From: Cupriavidus sp. U2
GTDB taxonomy: Bacteria; Pseudomonadota; Gammaproteobacteria; Burkholderiales; Burkholderiaceae
Direction of reading: 5' to 3'
DNA length: 64,000 nt
NCBI RefSeq assembly: GCF_009663685.2
Contig: NZ_RCOG02000027.1
Span: 488,348-552,347 of the forward strand
The translations under genes and the position numbers were made by a program. The notes below the pieces were generated by a model that ran no database searches, was not told the origin of the DNA, and worked only from the letters and a program-made list of their open reading frames with translations. The first letter of the stretch is position 1, and every line of letters starts with the position of its first letter. Of the stretch, positions 17,721-25,895 are shown in pieces.

Positions 17721-18299
17721 TCACTCCGGGTGGACGTCCCGGATCCGCATGATGGTCTGCCGTGACACCTTGAAAGTGCGGGCCAGTTCGCTGACCGACG
17801 TGCCCCGGCGCAGCGCCGCCCGGATTTCATCATGCATGTTGGTGGCCAGCGCTGGGCGCCTGCCCAGGCGGCTGCCGCGCTCGACGGCCTGCTCGGCGCT
17901 GGCCTTCATCCGGGCGCTGCGCGTGTCGCGTTCCAGGCCCTCCACTGCCTGCAGTGTCCGGAATGCCGTGGATGCGGCGTCGGTCAGCATCCCTTCGCCG
18001 GTTTCGAGGCAGTGAAGTTTCACGCCAAGCGCCCGGAACCGCTCCACCGTGGCGACCACGTCGCGCACGGAACTGCCAAGACTGCACAGGCGCAGCGTGG
18101 CCACCACATCCCCGGCGCGCAGACGCCGCAGAAGTTGCTGCATGCGCGGGCGCTCGAGCGCAGCGATTGACGTCGGGGTGCATTCCCACCAGGCCTGTCC
18201 GAAATCCACGACATAACCGGCGGCGTCAAAGCTGACGCATTCCTTTTCGAACTCGCGAAGGGTGGAAGCCTGATTGGTGTAGACGTGGATCGAGGGCAT
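17721..18299 (-). CDS. serine recombinase-like protein without catalytic residues
   Basis: The 192-residue protein has the resolvase-type layout: an N-terminal alpha/beta domain to about residue 100, a long helix at 105-140, and a helix-turn-helix at 165-187 (SVSELARTFKVSRQTIMRI). The active site is gone. The usual YARVST motif is replaced by HVYTNQ, removing the catalytic Ser and Arg. The conserved KLDRLGRS-type segment reads RLCSLGSS, losing the Asp and both Arg. It therefore should not cut DNA and may be a DNA-binding regulator. No IS ends or inverted repeats flank it. A 14-bp inverted repeat lies upstream at 18335-18348. Confidence 0.75.
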   Translation of the reverse strand: MPSIHVYTNQASTLREFEKECVSFDAAGYVVDFGQAWWECTPTSIAALERPRMQQLLRRLRAGDVVATLRLCSLGSSVRDVVATVERFRALGVKLHCLETGEGMLTDAASTAFRTLQAVEGLERDTRSARMKASAEQAVERGSRLGRRPALATNMHDEIRAALRRGTSVSELARTFKVSRQTIMRIRDVHPE

Positions 18300-18334
18300 G
18301 GGGCGGTGCGTGACCGATAGTGAGTGCAAGCATA

Positions 18335-18348
18335 TCAGGATGTCCTGA
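18335..18348. promoter_or_regulatory. inverted repeat upstream of recombinase-like gene
   Basis: TCAGGA and TCCTGA are separated by two bases in the 157-base divergent region between the recombinase-like gene (start 18299) and the small gene at 18457. Related GGAC/GTCC steps continue to about 18364. Position and symmetry fit an operator, perhaps for the helix-turn-helix protein itself. There is no direct evidence beyond the symmetry. Confidence 0.35.
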
Positions 18349-18456
18349 ACCTGGACATTCCGGACAAGGCTGCCATGTATCGCCGCGGGGGTGACCTTCT
18401 TACAATTTTTCCACAGGCAATCGATATGCCTGGTATCTGGAAGCAAGGAGACCGCC

Positions 18457-18720
18457 ATGGCAATGCAACAGTATTATGGGCATACCGTCGAAGGCGCCGC
18501 GCTGTTTCTGGGCGAAAACAACTGGCAGGCATCGGGGCGCGTGGCACAAGGCGGCGCGGTCCTGGTGCAGTCGTGCGACATTGGCGTTTTCCGGACATGC
18601 GAACGGGCCATGGCCGAAGGGCTGGCCTGGGCCAAGGACTGGATCGACCGCAACCAGTGTCCTGGCTACGTCCAGCCGCTGCCTCCTGCGGCGGGAAATC
18701 CCGAGCCGCTCCATGCATGA
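18457..18720 (+). CDS. small hypothetical protein
   Basis: This is an 87-residue protein of unknown function. The start at 18457 has AAGGAG six bases upstream; a second ATG lies two codons later. The sequence is rich in Trp, Gln and Gly, with two Cys (QSCDIGVFRTC) and a predicted amphipathic helix at about 50-67. No signal peptide or membrane segment is seen. Its 3' end overlaps the next small gene by 8 bases, so the two are probably co-translated. It is divergent from the recombinase-like gene. Confidence 0.65.
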   Translation: MAMQQYYGHTVEGAALFLGENNWQASGRVAQGGAVLVQSCDIGVFRTCERAMAEGLAWAKDWIDRNQCPGYVQPLPPAAGNPEPLHA

Positions 18721-19018
18721 TCCGTCCCGTACCGGGCAGCGTCGGTGCTTCGACCCTGCAGCGGCGCTGGCCCAGGTAGACCGACACATCGCCGAAGGCC
18801 GGACGATTATCCGCGGCCAGATTGCCGTGCTGCGCCAGATGCAGCAGGACGGCCTGCCCACCCGCAATGGGCTGGAACTGCTGGCCGCGCTGCGCGCTAC
18901 CGTCGAGGCATTACGCCGGCATCGCCGCTTCGTGCTCGAAGCCATGCCGCCCGGGCCGGCGGACCATGCGCCGCGCCCGGATTGTTCGCCGGCTGTCAGG
19001 CAAGCCGAAGGCGCATGA
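18713..19018 (+). CDS. small helical hypothetical protein
   Basis: This 101-residue protein is mostly helical. The core QVDRHIAEGRTIIRGQIAVL continues with a second helix ending RRHRRFVLEAM. The pattern of a helix starting D-x-H/Y-I-A-E, a polar middle and a helix ending in R-x-x-x-L resembles the 69-residue protein at 23385, on the other side of the hybrid kinase. Its last 23 bases overlap the 3' end of the convergent hybrid kinase gene. It could be a small partner of the kinase system; that is conjecture. Confidence 0.6.
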   Translation: MHDPSRTGQRRCFDPAAALAQVDRHIAEGRTIIRGQIAVLRQMQQDGLPTRNGLELLAALRATVEALRRHRRFVLEAMPPGPADHAPRPDCSPAVRQAEGA

Positions 19019-22000
19019 GCGTGGAAAGCAGGTCATCCAGCATGACCGGCTTGGGCAGATGCGCATCGAATCCCGCCTGCAGCGCCGCGTCGACGTCACT
19101 GTGGCGGCCATAGCCGCTGAGCGCGATAGCGGGCACTTCCTTCAGCGCGTCCTGCCCGCGTACCCGGTGGACCAGCTGATAGCCGTCCATGCCGGGCATC
19201 CCGATATCCGACAGTAGCAGGTCGGGCTTGCGCAACTGCATGGAAGCCAGCGCCGACTCGCCATCGCTGGCCACGTCGACCAGGGCGCCCTCGGCCTCGA
19301 GCAGCATGCGGAAGGTTTCCACGGTCTGCTGATCATCGTCGACCAGCATCACATGCATACCGCGCAGCAACGATGCCGGCAGCACACCGGCGTCGTCTTC
19401 GGCCATCGCCGGCGTGCCGACCGGCAGCGTCACGGTGAAGGTACTGCCCTGACCGGGGCCGGCCGATGCGGCCTCCGCGGTGCCGCCGTGCAGTGTCGTG
19501 ATTTCCTTGACCAGATTCAGCCCGATGCCCAGGCCGCGCGAGCGCGCCCGCATGGCGCCGCCCTGTCGGAACATGTCGAAGATATGGGGCAGCGTCTGCG
19601 CATCGATGCCCATGCCGGTATCTTCCACGGTCAATCGCGCAACGCTGGCATCGCTTTCCAGCACCACCTTGATGCGGTCGCCTGACTCCGTGAATTTCAG
19701 CGCATTGCTGAGCAGGTTCCAGATCACCTGCTCGATGCGCGTCACGTCGGCATGAATCCACACGGGCTGGTCCGGCAATGCCGCCTCGAGCGTCGTCCCC
19801 CGCTGGCCCGCCTCTTCGCGCACCGCATCGCTGACGTGCCGCACAACCTCTGCGAAATCGATCGTGGTGCGCGCGACCGACAGCTTGCCGGTGCGCACGC
19901 GGGACATGTCCAGCAGGTCGTCGATGATCTGTGCCTGGCCAAGCACCGTGCGCCGGATCGTTTCCGTGGCACGGGCGATCATGGGATTGCGGCGCGCCTC
20001 CGCGGAACGCGCGATCAGTTCGCTGCTGGCACTGATCAGGTTCAGCGGATGCTTCAGTTCGTGCGACGCCACGGCCAGGAACTCGTCACGATGATCCTGG
20101 ACGGGCGTGGCGCGGAACCCGCCATCAAGACGCAGCGCGCCTGCCGGCACCGCCTCGTTCATGTCGCGGCAGATCTTGGCATAGCCGCTGACGCCGGACT
20201 GTTCCAGCCGGGACAGCACGCCCGTGGAGCGGAAGCGCGTGCCGTCCTTGCGCAGGTGCCAGCGGTCTTCCTCCACCCGCCCGAACTTGCGTGCCTGCGC
20301 TCTTTCCTCCGCCGGCACACCGCGGTCGCGGTCCTGCGGCAGATAAAGCACATCGGCCGGCTCGCCCAGCAGTTCCGCTTCGGTGTAGCCGAAAATGCGT
20401 TGGGCGCCCATGTTCCAGCTGGTAATGCGGCCGTCGTCGTCGAAGGTGATGATCGCGTAGTCGCGTGTGCTTTCGGCCACGATGCGCATGCGCCGTTCGC
20501 CCTCGCGCAACTGGGCCTCCGCCGCCTTGCGCGACGTGATGTCGATAAACGACAGCACGGCGCCGTCGATGCGGTCTTCGGTCGTGCGATAGGGCAGAAA
20601 GCGCGCCAGATACCAGCGGCCATCGCTGCTTTGCACCTCGCGCTCGATCAGCCGCAGCGAATCGAAGGCCTCGGCCGCATCGTCGGACAGCTTGTCGTAA
20701 TCGAGCCGGTGCGTGATGTCCAGCAGCGAGCGGCCAATGTCGGACGGGATGATGCTGAACACGTCGGTGGCACGCGGCGTGTAACGCTTGATACGGATGT
20801 TTCGGTCGACGAAGATCGTGCCAATGTCGTTGGCCATGATCAGGTTCTGCAGATCGTCGTTGATCTTGCTGGTTTCCTCGACCTTCGACTTCAGTTCGGC
20901 ATTGACCGTGGTGAGTTCCTCGTTGATCGACTGCAGCTCTTCCTTGCTGGTCTCGAGTTCCTCGGTGGCCGAGCGCAGTTCCTCGTTGATGGCCTGCAGT
21001 TCCTCGTTGGACGCCTTCAGTTCCTCGGTGGACGTCTCCGACTGCTCGATCGTGGCCTGCAGTTGTTCCTTGGTGCGATGCAGTTCGCGTTCGAGCTGGC
21101 TGACGATCGGGTCGGGCTGGCGCTTCTGCGGGGCGTCGGACGACTCGCTCATGCTGTCCTCCACCTCATGGAACAGGATCAGGACAAAGTCCGCATTGGC
21201 CTCGGCGTCATGCACGGGCCGCGCAATCATGTTGACGAAGTAGTTGCGCCCGTCGCGCGTCAGCTGCACGCGTCGCGCCTCCACGCTATGGTTGGTCTGC
21301 AGGGCCTGGAAGATGGCCGTGCGCAGTTCCAGGCGCAACTCGGGCCGTACGGCCGCGATCACGTTGTGGGACGGCTCGCCGCCTGCATATTCGAGGAAGC
21401 GCCCCGCGCGATCCGACAGGTGAACGATGTCCGACTCGCGGCTGACCAGCACGCTGGGCGGAGCATGCTGCTCCACCAGACGCTGGTGCAGGTCACCGAA
21501 CGAGAACTTGCGCCGTCCAGGCGGCTGCATGATCGCAATCGGCATGCGCATGTTCTGCATGGCCGCCGACATCGGCACGGGTGCATCGCCGCGTACCGCG
21601 ACATTGGCCCGGTAGATGCGCGCCTTCTTGTCCACCACCGAGAACAGCGAGCTGACGCTGTCCGCCGCCTCGGAACTCCCGAGGAACAGATAGCCGCCGG
21701 GACGCAGCGCAAAGTGGAACGTGCGCAGGACGTCGAGCTGCGCCTCGCGATCCAGGTAGATCAGCAGGTTGCGGCAGCAGATCATGTCCAGCCGCGAGAA
21801 CGGCGGGTCGCGCAGCACGTTGTGCAGGGCAAACAGCACGTGTTCGCGCAGTTCCTTCTTGACGCGGTAGTGCGCGGCGTCCTTCACCAGGAACTGGCGC
21901 ACTCGGCCAGCATCCACATCGGCCAGGATCGATTCCGGATACAGCCCGGTGCGCGCATAGGAGATGGCCCGCTCGTCGATATCGGTGGCAAACACCTGGA

Positions 22001-23093
22001 ACGGCACGGCTTCCGCGTTCCGCGACGAGGCCTCCGCCAGCAGCATTGCCAGCGAGTAGGCCTCCTCGCCCGTGGCACAGCCGGCAGACCAGACGCGAAT
22101 CGGCTCGTTTTCGATGCGATGTTCCAGCAGCTGCGGCACGACATCGTTCTGCAACAGGTCGTAGGCGTCCTTGTCGCGGAAGAAGTTGGTCACGCTGATC
22201 AGCATGTCCTGCAGCAGGTGCGGCGTCTCGTCGGGGTGGTCGTGCAGGAAGTCGCGATACTCCTGCAGTTCCGACAGCCCGCTGACCTGCATGCGGCGCT
22301 CGATGCGGCGCAGCACCGTAGCGCGCTTGTACTGGCGGAAGTCATGGCCGGTGCGCGTACGCAGGATGACCATGATCTCGCGCAGAATCCGCTCGTTGTC
22401 CGTGGCCACGACGTCGTCCGCATCCGACTCGGCCTCCACGGTGGCGCGAATGCGGCGCTTGTTGGACCACATCTCCAGCAGACGCTGGGGCATGTCCGCC
22501 ACGGGCAGCACGAAATCGACCTGACCCGTACCGATGGCGGCGCGCGGCATGCTGGAGAATGCAGCGTCATCGGGTTGCTGTGCCACCACGATGCCGCCCA
22601 GTTCCTTCACCCGTGTGATCCCGACGGCGCCATCAGCACCAGCGCCCGACAGTACGATCCCAACCGCCCGGTCACGGTGGGCTTCCGCCAGCGAGCGCAG
22701 GAACAGGTCGATGGCCATGCGCCGGTCATCATGTGACGCAGCCGCCTGTACCCGCAGGTATCCATCCACCATCGTCAGCACCATCGACGGGGCAATCAGA
22801 TAGACGTGATTGGGCTCGATGGCGGTGGCTTCATTGACCTGTTGCACCGGCATCGAAGTGACCCCGGACAGGATGCCCGGCAGCGACGTGGCGTGATCCG
22901 GCGACAGGTGCAGGACAATGACGTATGCAGCACCCGTGCGCGCCGGAATGGCTTCGAAGAATGACCGCAGGGCCTCGATCCCGCCCGCGGATGCGCCAAT
23001 TCCCACCACAGGAAAGTGAAGTTGACTGGGAATCGATTTCACCTTGGACGGAGCCATGAACGTAGACGCGCCGATGCTGGATAGAGAGCGCAA
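18996..23093 (-). CDS. CheB-CheR-PAS hybrid histidine kinase with receiver
   Basis: The 1365-residue protein contains, in order: a CheB methylesterase domain (about 27-205; Ser35 in GASAGG, His62, Asp154); a CheR methyltransferase domain (about 235-500; VWSAGCATGEEAYSLAM); a PAS-like region; a long coiled coil of ELKASNEELQ-type repeats (about 655-745); two further PAS regions; HisKA (VASHELKHPLN); HATPase_c (NLLSNALKF, DTGMGI, GLGIGLNLV); and a C-terminal receiver (VDDD, LSDIGMPGMDG, LPKPV). All catalytic motifs look intact. Such hybrids link chemotaxis-type methylation chemistry to phosphorelay signalling; the input is unknown. The start could be 23093 or 23057; neither has a good ribosome site. 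A terminator lies 66 bases upstream. Confidence 0.92.
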   Translation of the reverse strand: MRSLSSIGASTFMAPSKVKSIPSQLHFPVVGIGASAGGIEALRSFFEAIPARTGAAYVIVLHLSPDHATSLPGILSGVTSMPVQQVNEATAIEPNHVYLIAPSMVLTMVDGYLRVQAAASHDDRRMAIDLFLRSLAEAHRDRAVGIVLSGAGADGAVGITRVKELGGIVVAQQPDDAAFSSMPRAAIGTGQVDFVLPVADMPQRLLEMWSNKRRIRATVEAESDADDVVATDNERILREIMVILRTRTGHDFRQYKRATVLRRIERRMQVSGLSELQEYRDFLHDHPDETPHLLQDMLISVTNFFRDKDAYDLLQNDVVPQLLEHRIENEPIRVWSAGCATGEEAYSLAMLLAEASSRNAEAVPFQVFATDIDERAISYARTGLYPESILADVDAGRVRQFLVKDAAHYRVKKELREHVLFALHNVLRDPPFSRLDMICCRNLLIYLDREAQLDVLRTFHFALRPGGYLFLGSSEAADSVSSLFSVVDKKARIYRANVAVRGDAPVPMSAAMQNMRMPIAIMQPPGRRKFSFGDLHQRLVEQHAPPSVLVSRESDIVHLSDRAGRFLEYAGGEPSHNVIAAVRPELRLELRTAIFQALQTNHSVEARRVQLTRDGRNYFVNMIARPVHDAEANADFVLILFHEVEDSMSESSDAPQKRQPDPIVSQLERELHRTKEQLQATIEQSETSTEELKASNEELQAINEELRSATEELETSKEELQSINEELTTVNAELKSKVEETSKINDDLQNLIMANDIGTIFVDRNIRIKRYTPRATDVFSIIPSDIGRSLLDITHRLDYDKLSDDAAEAFDSLRLIEREVQSSDGRWYLARFLPYRTTEDRIDGAVLSFIDITSRKAAEAQLREGERRMRIVAESTRDYAIITFDDDGRITSWNMGAQRIFGYTEAELLGEPADVLYLPQDRDRGVPAEERAQARKFGRVEEDRWHLRKDGTRFRSTGVLSRLEQSGVSGYAKICRDMNEAVPAGALRLDGGFRATPVQDHRDEFLAVASHELKHPLNLISASSELIARSAEARRNPMIARATETIRRTVLGQAQIIDDLLDMSRVRTGKLSVARTTIDFAEVVRHVSDAVREEAGQRGTTLEAALPDQPVWIHADVTRIEQVIWNLLSNALKFTESGDRIKVVLESDASVARLTVEDTGMGIDAQTLPHIFDMFRQGGAMRARSRGLGIGLNLVKEITTLHGGTAEAASAGPGQGSTFTVTLPVGTPAMAEDDAGVLPASLLRGMHVMLVDDDQQTVETFRMLLEAEGALVDVASDGESALASMQLRKPDLLLSDIGMPGMDGYQLVHRVRGQDALKEVPAIALSGYGRHSDVDAALQAGFDAHLPKPVMLDDLLSTLMRLRLA

Positions 23094-23158
23094 TCATACT
23101 ACGCAGCAAGTCTGCCACCTCTGGTGTCCGGCTCCCCGGCATTGCTTGCCGAACCCCC

Positions 23159-23185
23159 AAAAAAAAGCCGCTCTCAAGGAGCGGC
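23159..23185 (-). terminator. Rho-independent terminator, minus strand
   Basis: On the minus strand a 7-bp perfect stem (GCCGCTC / GAGCGGC) with a 5-base loop is followed by eight T residues. It ends 66 bases before the hybrid kinase start. No minus-strand protein gene lies immediately upstream of it, so it ends either a small RNA or a leader transcript of the kinase gene. Confidence 0.75.
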
Positions 23186-23235
23186 CCGAATACGAACTGA
23201 CTCTCTTGCGTGGCGCGAATCGTGCAAGAGCCTCC
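23159..23235 (-). ncRNA. candidate small RNA or kinase leader RNA
   Basis: Reading the minus strand, a first stem is formed by CTCTTGC (complement of 23224-23230) and GCAAGAG (complement of 23203-23209), 7 bp perfect. A single-stranded stretch and the terminator at 23159-23185 follow. Stem, linker, terminator and T-run in a 290-base gene-free region is a typical small-RNA layout. It could equally be an attenuator in the 5' leader of the hybrid kinase. The 5' end is a guess and no convincing promoter was identified. Confidence 0.35.
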
Positions 23236-23384
23236 CGAATATATGTCCAGTCGTGATGCATCGTAAGTACGAAATGCATGCTATACGGACAGTCGATAAA
23301 GGGGATTTTGCGCCGAGTTTGGCGACATGTGCGGCGGTCGGACCGATATATTGAAGTGAGTCATTCCTCAATCCCTTGACAGCC

Positions 23385-23594
23385 ATGCAAAAAGGAAAAG
23401 CACTGCGGGATCTGGTGATTCTTGACCGCTATATCGCCGAGCGGGAGGCGGAATTGCGGCGTGCGGAAGTTGCAGCCCGGCTGGCCTCCGCCAGCGGCGA
23501 GGCCCAATCTGCAGGAACGCTCGCCGTCCTGCGCCAATCGATCCACGTCCTGCGGGCGCGCCGCGAGGTCCTCGGCGGCAACGGGCGCGGGTAA
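23385..23594 (+). CDS. small helical hypothetical protein
   Basis: This 69-residue protein starts with MQKGKALRDLVILDRYIAER and ends with a helix HVLRARREVLGG. It is likely all-helical with a short Ala/Ser/Gly-rich linker. It resembles the 101-residue protein at 18713 in layout. A TTG at 23376 is an alternative start in the same frame, but the ATG is preferred. No signal peptide is seen. It lies divergently upstream of the hybrid kinase; function unknown. Confidence 0.6.
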   Translation: MQKGKALRDLVILDRYIAEREAELRRAEVAARLASASGEAQSAGTLAVLRQSIHVLRARREVLGGNGRG

Positions 23595-23644
23595 CACCCG
23601 AACGGTGCGCGCCCGCTGGGCGGTGACGGGCGGTCAGGTTGCCA

Positions 23645-24178
23645 TCACGGCGCAAGTCGCGTGAATACGTAGTCGCGGTTCTTCACGAGCGCGTTGTGGC
23701 ACGCAAAACACGTCTGATGCTGTGCCAGGTCGGCGGGCTTGCCGTCGATAAAGCGCCCGTAGCCCCAACCGCCCGACGCGGCGTACTTTTTCGAATCCTT
23801 GACCATCACCTGCACGGTGGTGGCGTGTCCGGGCACCAGGGCCGACTTGAACTCGGGCGATTGCGTGTACTTCCAGGCCAGTTTGACCAGTACCGCGCCA
23901 TCCGGGAACGGTAGCTCGCCGCGCTTGTACGCATCGATGGCGATCTTGTTGCCTACGACGGTGCGCAGTTCGTTCAGCGGTTCGCCCTCGAGGGCAGGCG
24001 CCACCAACTGCCAGTTGCGGTAGCCCTCTGGCAGGGTCACGCCGTAGATGGGCGATGCGTGGGGATTGCCAGTGGGGCCGGCATTGGAAGGTGCGGCGGA
24101 CTGTGCGGTGGCGACAGTGGCGCCAGTGAGCACGACAGCGGCGACCGCGGTCAGGGCTACGACAGACATCAGCTTCAT
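23645..24178 (-). CDS. cytochrome P460 family protein
   Basis: This is a 177-residue periplasmic c-type haem protein. A signal peptide covers about residues 1-25 (cleavage near ATAQS). The domain then runs from PEGYRNWQLV to the single haem-binding motif CFACH near residue 160. GGWGYGRF and the long preceding beta region fit the cytochrome P460 family, members of which include hydroxylamine-oxidising enzymes and uncharacterised electron-transfer proteins. GGAG lies six bases before the ATG. The cross-link Lys typical of P460 cannot be assigned by eye. Confidence 0.85.
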   Translation of the reverse strand: MKLMSVVALTAVAAVVLTGATVATAQSAAPSNAGPTGNPHASPIYGVTLPEGYRNWQLVAPALEGEPLNELRTVVGNKIAIDAYKRGELPFPDGAVLVKLAWKYTQSPEFKSALVPGHATTVQVMVKDSKKYAASGGWGYGRFIDGKPADLAQHQTCFACHNALVKNRDYVFTRLAP

Positions 24179-24219
24179 GGTGGCTCCGCGAAATCGGTAA
24201 TCGGGATTCCATTAGGCGG

Positions 24220-24259
24220 CGAGGACGTACCACGGATGTTTCACCGGACCCCGTCCTCG
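24220..24259. promoter_or_regulatory. spaced inverted repeat upstream of P460 gene
   Basis: CGAGGACG (24220-24227) and CGTCCTCG (24252-24259) are exact reverse complements separated by 24 bases, 42 to 81 bases upstream of the cytochrome P460 start. This could be a regulator site or a hairpin in the leader. Nothing else in the 180-base gap before the terminator of the next gene is recognised. Confidence 0.3.
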
Positions 24260-24305
24260 TATCAGCGTGTGTCAGTCGTCTGGCTCGATACGTAGTGATA
24301 CAAAA

Positions 24306-24346
24306 CCCCGCGCCTTGTCGCGGGGCCCTGACCGGCAAAAAGCCGG
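24306..24346 (-). terminator. terminator with two hairpins after EF-hand gene
   Basis: Directly after the stop of the minus-strand EF-hand gene lie a 5-bp hairpin (CCGGC, loop of five A, GCCGG; 24332-24346) and a 7-bp hairpin (CCCCGCG / CGCGGGG; 24306-24325). On the minus strand the second is followed by TTTTG. It should isolate the EF-hand gene from the P460 gene. Confidence 0.65.
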
Positions 24347-24356
24347 GATCTCGCCT

Positions 24357-24740
24357 TCAGTTGATGATCGGATTCTTCTTCTGCATATCGTCCTGGATCA
24401 TCTTTGACCAGGCGGCCCCCACTTGCCGCTCGGTCACGTAGCCGTGCTTCCGGGTATCGATCTTGTCGAATCGCTTGTAAACCTCGGGCATGCCAGCGCG
24501 TGCTTCTTCACGGGTCAGCTTGCCGTCGTGATCGGTGTCGGCCGCCTTGAACCGTTCCATGAACCACTTCTTGCGCTCGGCCGGCGTCATGCCTTGCGGA
24601 GGCTGCGGGACTTCGTTGACATCGGTGGTGGCGGGCGGCGCCGCCGGTGCCGCAGGTTGCGAGGCCTGCGCGTTCGCGACGCCGCTCGCGATGCTGATCG
24701 ACAAGGCCAGGGCAGCCGCAAGGCAGTGGATACGGTCCAT
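24357..24740 (-). CDS. secreted EF-hand domain protein
   Basis: This 127-residue protein has a signal peptide (about residues 1-25, cleavage near ANAQA), a Pro/Ala-rich linker and an EF-hand pair. The first loop, DTDHDGKLTREE, has all acidic calcium-binding positions. The second, KIDTRKHGYVTERQ, is degenerate. GAGGAG lies about six bases before the ATG. Such small periplasmic calcium-binding proteins are common in beta-proteobacteria and mostly uncharacterised. It is followed by a strong terminator, so it is probably a single-gene unit. Confidence 0.85.
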   Translation of the reverse strand: MDRIHCLAAALALSISIASGVANAQASQPAAPAAPPATTDVNEVPQPPQGMTPAERKKWFMERFKAADTDHDGKLTREEARAGMPEVYKRFDKIDTRKHGYVTERQVGAAWSKMIQDDMQKKNPIIN

Positions 24741-25075
24741 TTTTTCTCCTCGATTCTCGTTGTGTGGCGATGCCCGGGCCGGGAGACGCCGCCATTCCCG
24801 GAATGGCGGCATTCCACGCGGGAATCCGTCCCAGTATTGGCGAAATTTCAGCCGAGCATTTGACATTTTGGGACCGTCGTTTGATGCCCCGGGACATCGT
24901 TCCGGAATCTCGAGGCATTCAAGGCCTTGTTGCGCTGCAGCGTCCCGTCCGCGACATATGATGGAACAAACCCGATCGCTCCCAGGTTTGGAAGGCCGTG
25001 GCGCGCCATCCGCCGGCCGGGTGCGGCGGATCGCCCCGCCAGCGTCGGGCACAGCCAGCCAAGCGAGGACACATC

Positions 25076-25561
25076 ATGAACGGGCGCAGGTACTGCAAGG
25101 TCGCCCTGGCACTGGCGGCGGGCGTAGCAATGGCCGTCGGCGGCACGTCGCTGGCCGGTGGTCGAGGCGCCGTCGGGGGCGGCGGCATGCGCGGCGGGAT
25201 CATGCAAGGCGGCGGCTTTCATGGGGGCGGCTTTCATGGCGGCGGGTTTCAAGGTCACGGCGGCTTTCGGCATGGCGGGTTTCGCCGCAGTCATGGGCAC
25301 GTGGTCTACTTCGCGGTAGGCACGGCCTGGCCCGGCTGGCGGGAATATTCATACGACGGCGGGCCGTACTATCAGGCGGACTACACCGGGCCAGGCTACG
25401 ACACGCCTTCGGCGCCGCCTGCCAGCCGGAATTCCGCCAGGACCGACCGTGCGTCAGAAAGCGGCTGGTCGTATTACTGCGACCAGCCCGGCGGCTATTA
25501 CCCGCAGGTCAAACACTGCCCGGGCGGCTGGCAAATGGAGCCCGCCCGGCCGCGCCCCTAG
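25076..25561 (+). CDS. Gly/His-rich secreted protein
   Basis: This 161-residue protein has a signal peptide at about residues 1-27. A low-complexity section of repeated GGGFH/GGGFQ/HGGFR units covers about residues 33-72. The C-terminal part contains SYYCDQPGGYYPQVKHCPGGW. This Cys-x-x-x-x-G-Y-Y-P...C-x-x-G-W pattern recurs in many uncharacterised secreted or lipoproteins of Burkholderiales. The Gly/His repeats could bind metals, but that is speculation. Confidence 0.75.
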   Translation: MNGRRYCKVALALAAGVAMAVGGTSLAGGRGAVGGGGMRGGIMQGGGFHGGGFHGGGFQGHGGFRHGGFRRSHGHVVYFAVGTAWPGWREYSYDGGPYYQADYTGPGYDTPSAPPASRNSARTDRASESGWSYYCDQPGGYYPQVKHCPGGWQMEPARPRP

Positions 25562-25687
25562 CAACAAGGGCCTGACAGCGCAACCACCGACCGTCGCCTG
25601 CGCAGCGGGATCACCGGGACGCCTTGACGATCCAGCCCCCTTCCTTTCATTATCGGCATCCCCTGCCTGATAACCGATCGGAATGCC

Positions 25688-25857
25688 ATGCGTCTTGAGG
25701 ACCTGAACTACTTGTGGCCGTGGCGCAGGCCGGTCAGATCGCACGGGCGGCAGAACAGGTGGGACAAAGCCAGCCCGCATTGACCAAGGCCATTCAGCGC
25801 CTGGAACAACAGTTGGGGATCCAGCTGGGCTTGCGGCCCGCCGGCAAACGGCCTTGA
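25688..25857 (+). pseudogene. LysR-family regulator fragment, frameshifted and truncated
   Basis: The first codons read MRLEDLNY. A one-base loss after TAC TT then shifts the frame to VAVAQAGQIARAAEQVGQ and SQPALTKAIQRLEQQLGI, which is an unmistakable LysR winged-helix domain. After about residue 60 the similarity ends and a stop follows at 25855. The effector-binding domain is absent, so this is a remnant rather than a working regulator. The 3' break lies close to another gene fragment on the opposite strand. Confidence 0.8.
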
Positions 25858-25895
25858 TGTCGCCTTCGCCCGCCGCCCGCCGCCATTCACCGCAG

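Noticed and set aside
17721..18299. Active resolvase marking a mobile element
   Set aside because: All catalytic residues are replaced, and no terminal repeats, transposase or target duplications were seen nearby.
19752..22736. 994-codon open frame antisense to the hybrid kinase
   Set aside because: It is a GC-rich shadow of the real gene. The opposite strand has full catalytic motifs, while this translation shows no recognisable domain.
23094..23279. 61-codon minus-strand frame upstream of the hybrid kinase
   Set aside because: It reads straight through the terminator stem and T-run and ends in low-quality sequence. A structured RNA explains the region better.
25196..25290. Possible CRISPR-like short repeats
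   Set aside because: The repeats are in-frame Gly/His codons of a low-complexity protein with no spacers between them.
25688..25857. Intact LysR regulator for the porin or sulfur genes
   Set aside because: One base is missing after codon 8 and the effector domain is absent, so it cannot be the regulator of the shared promoter element.
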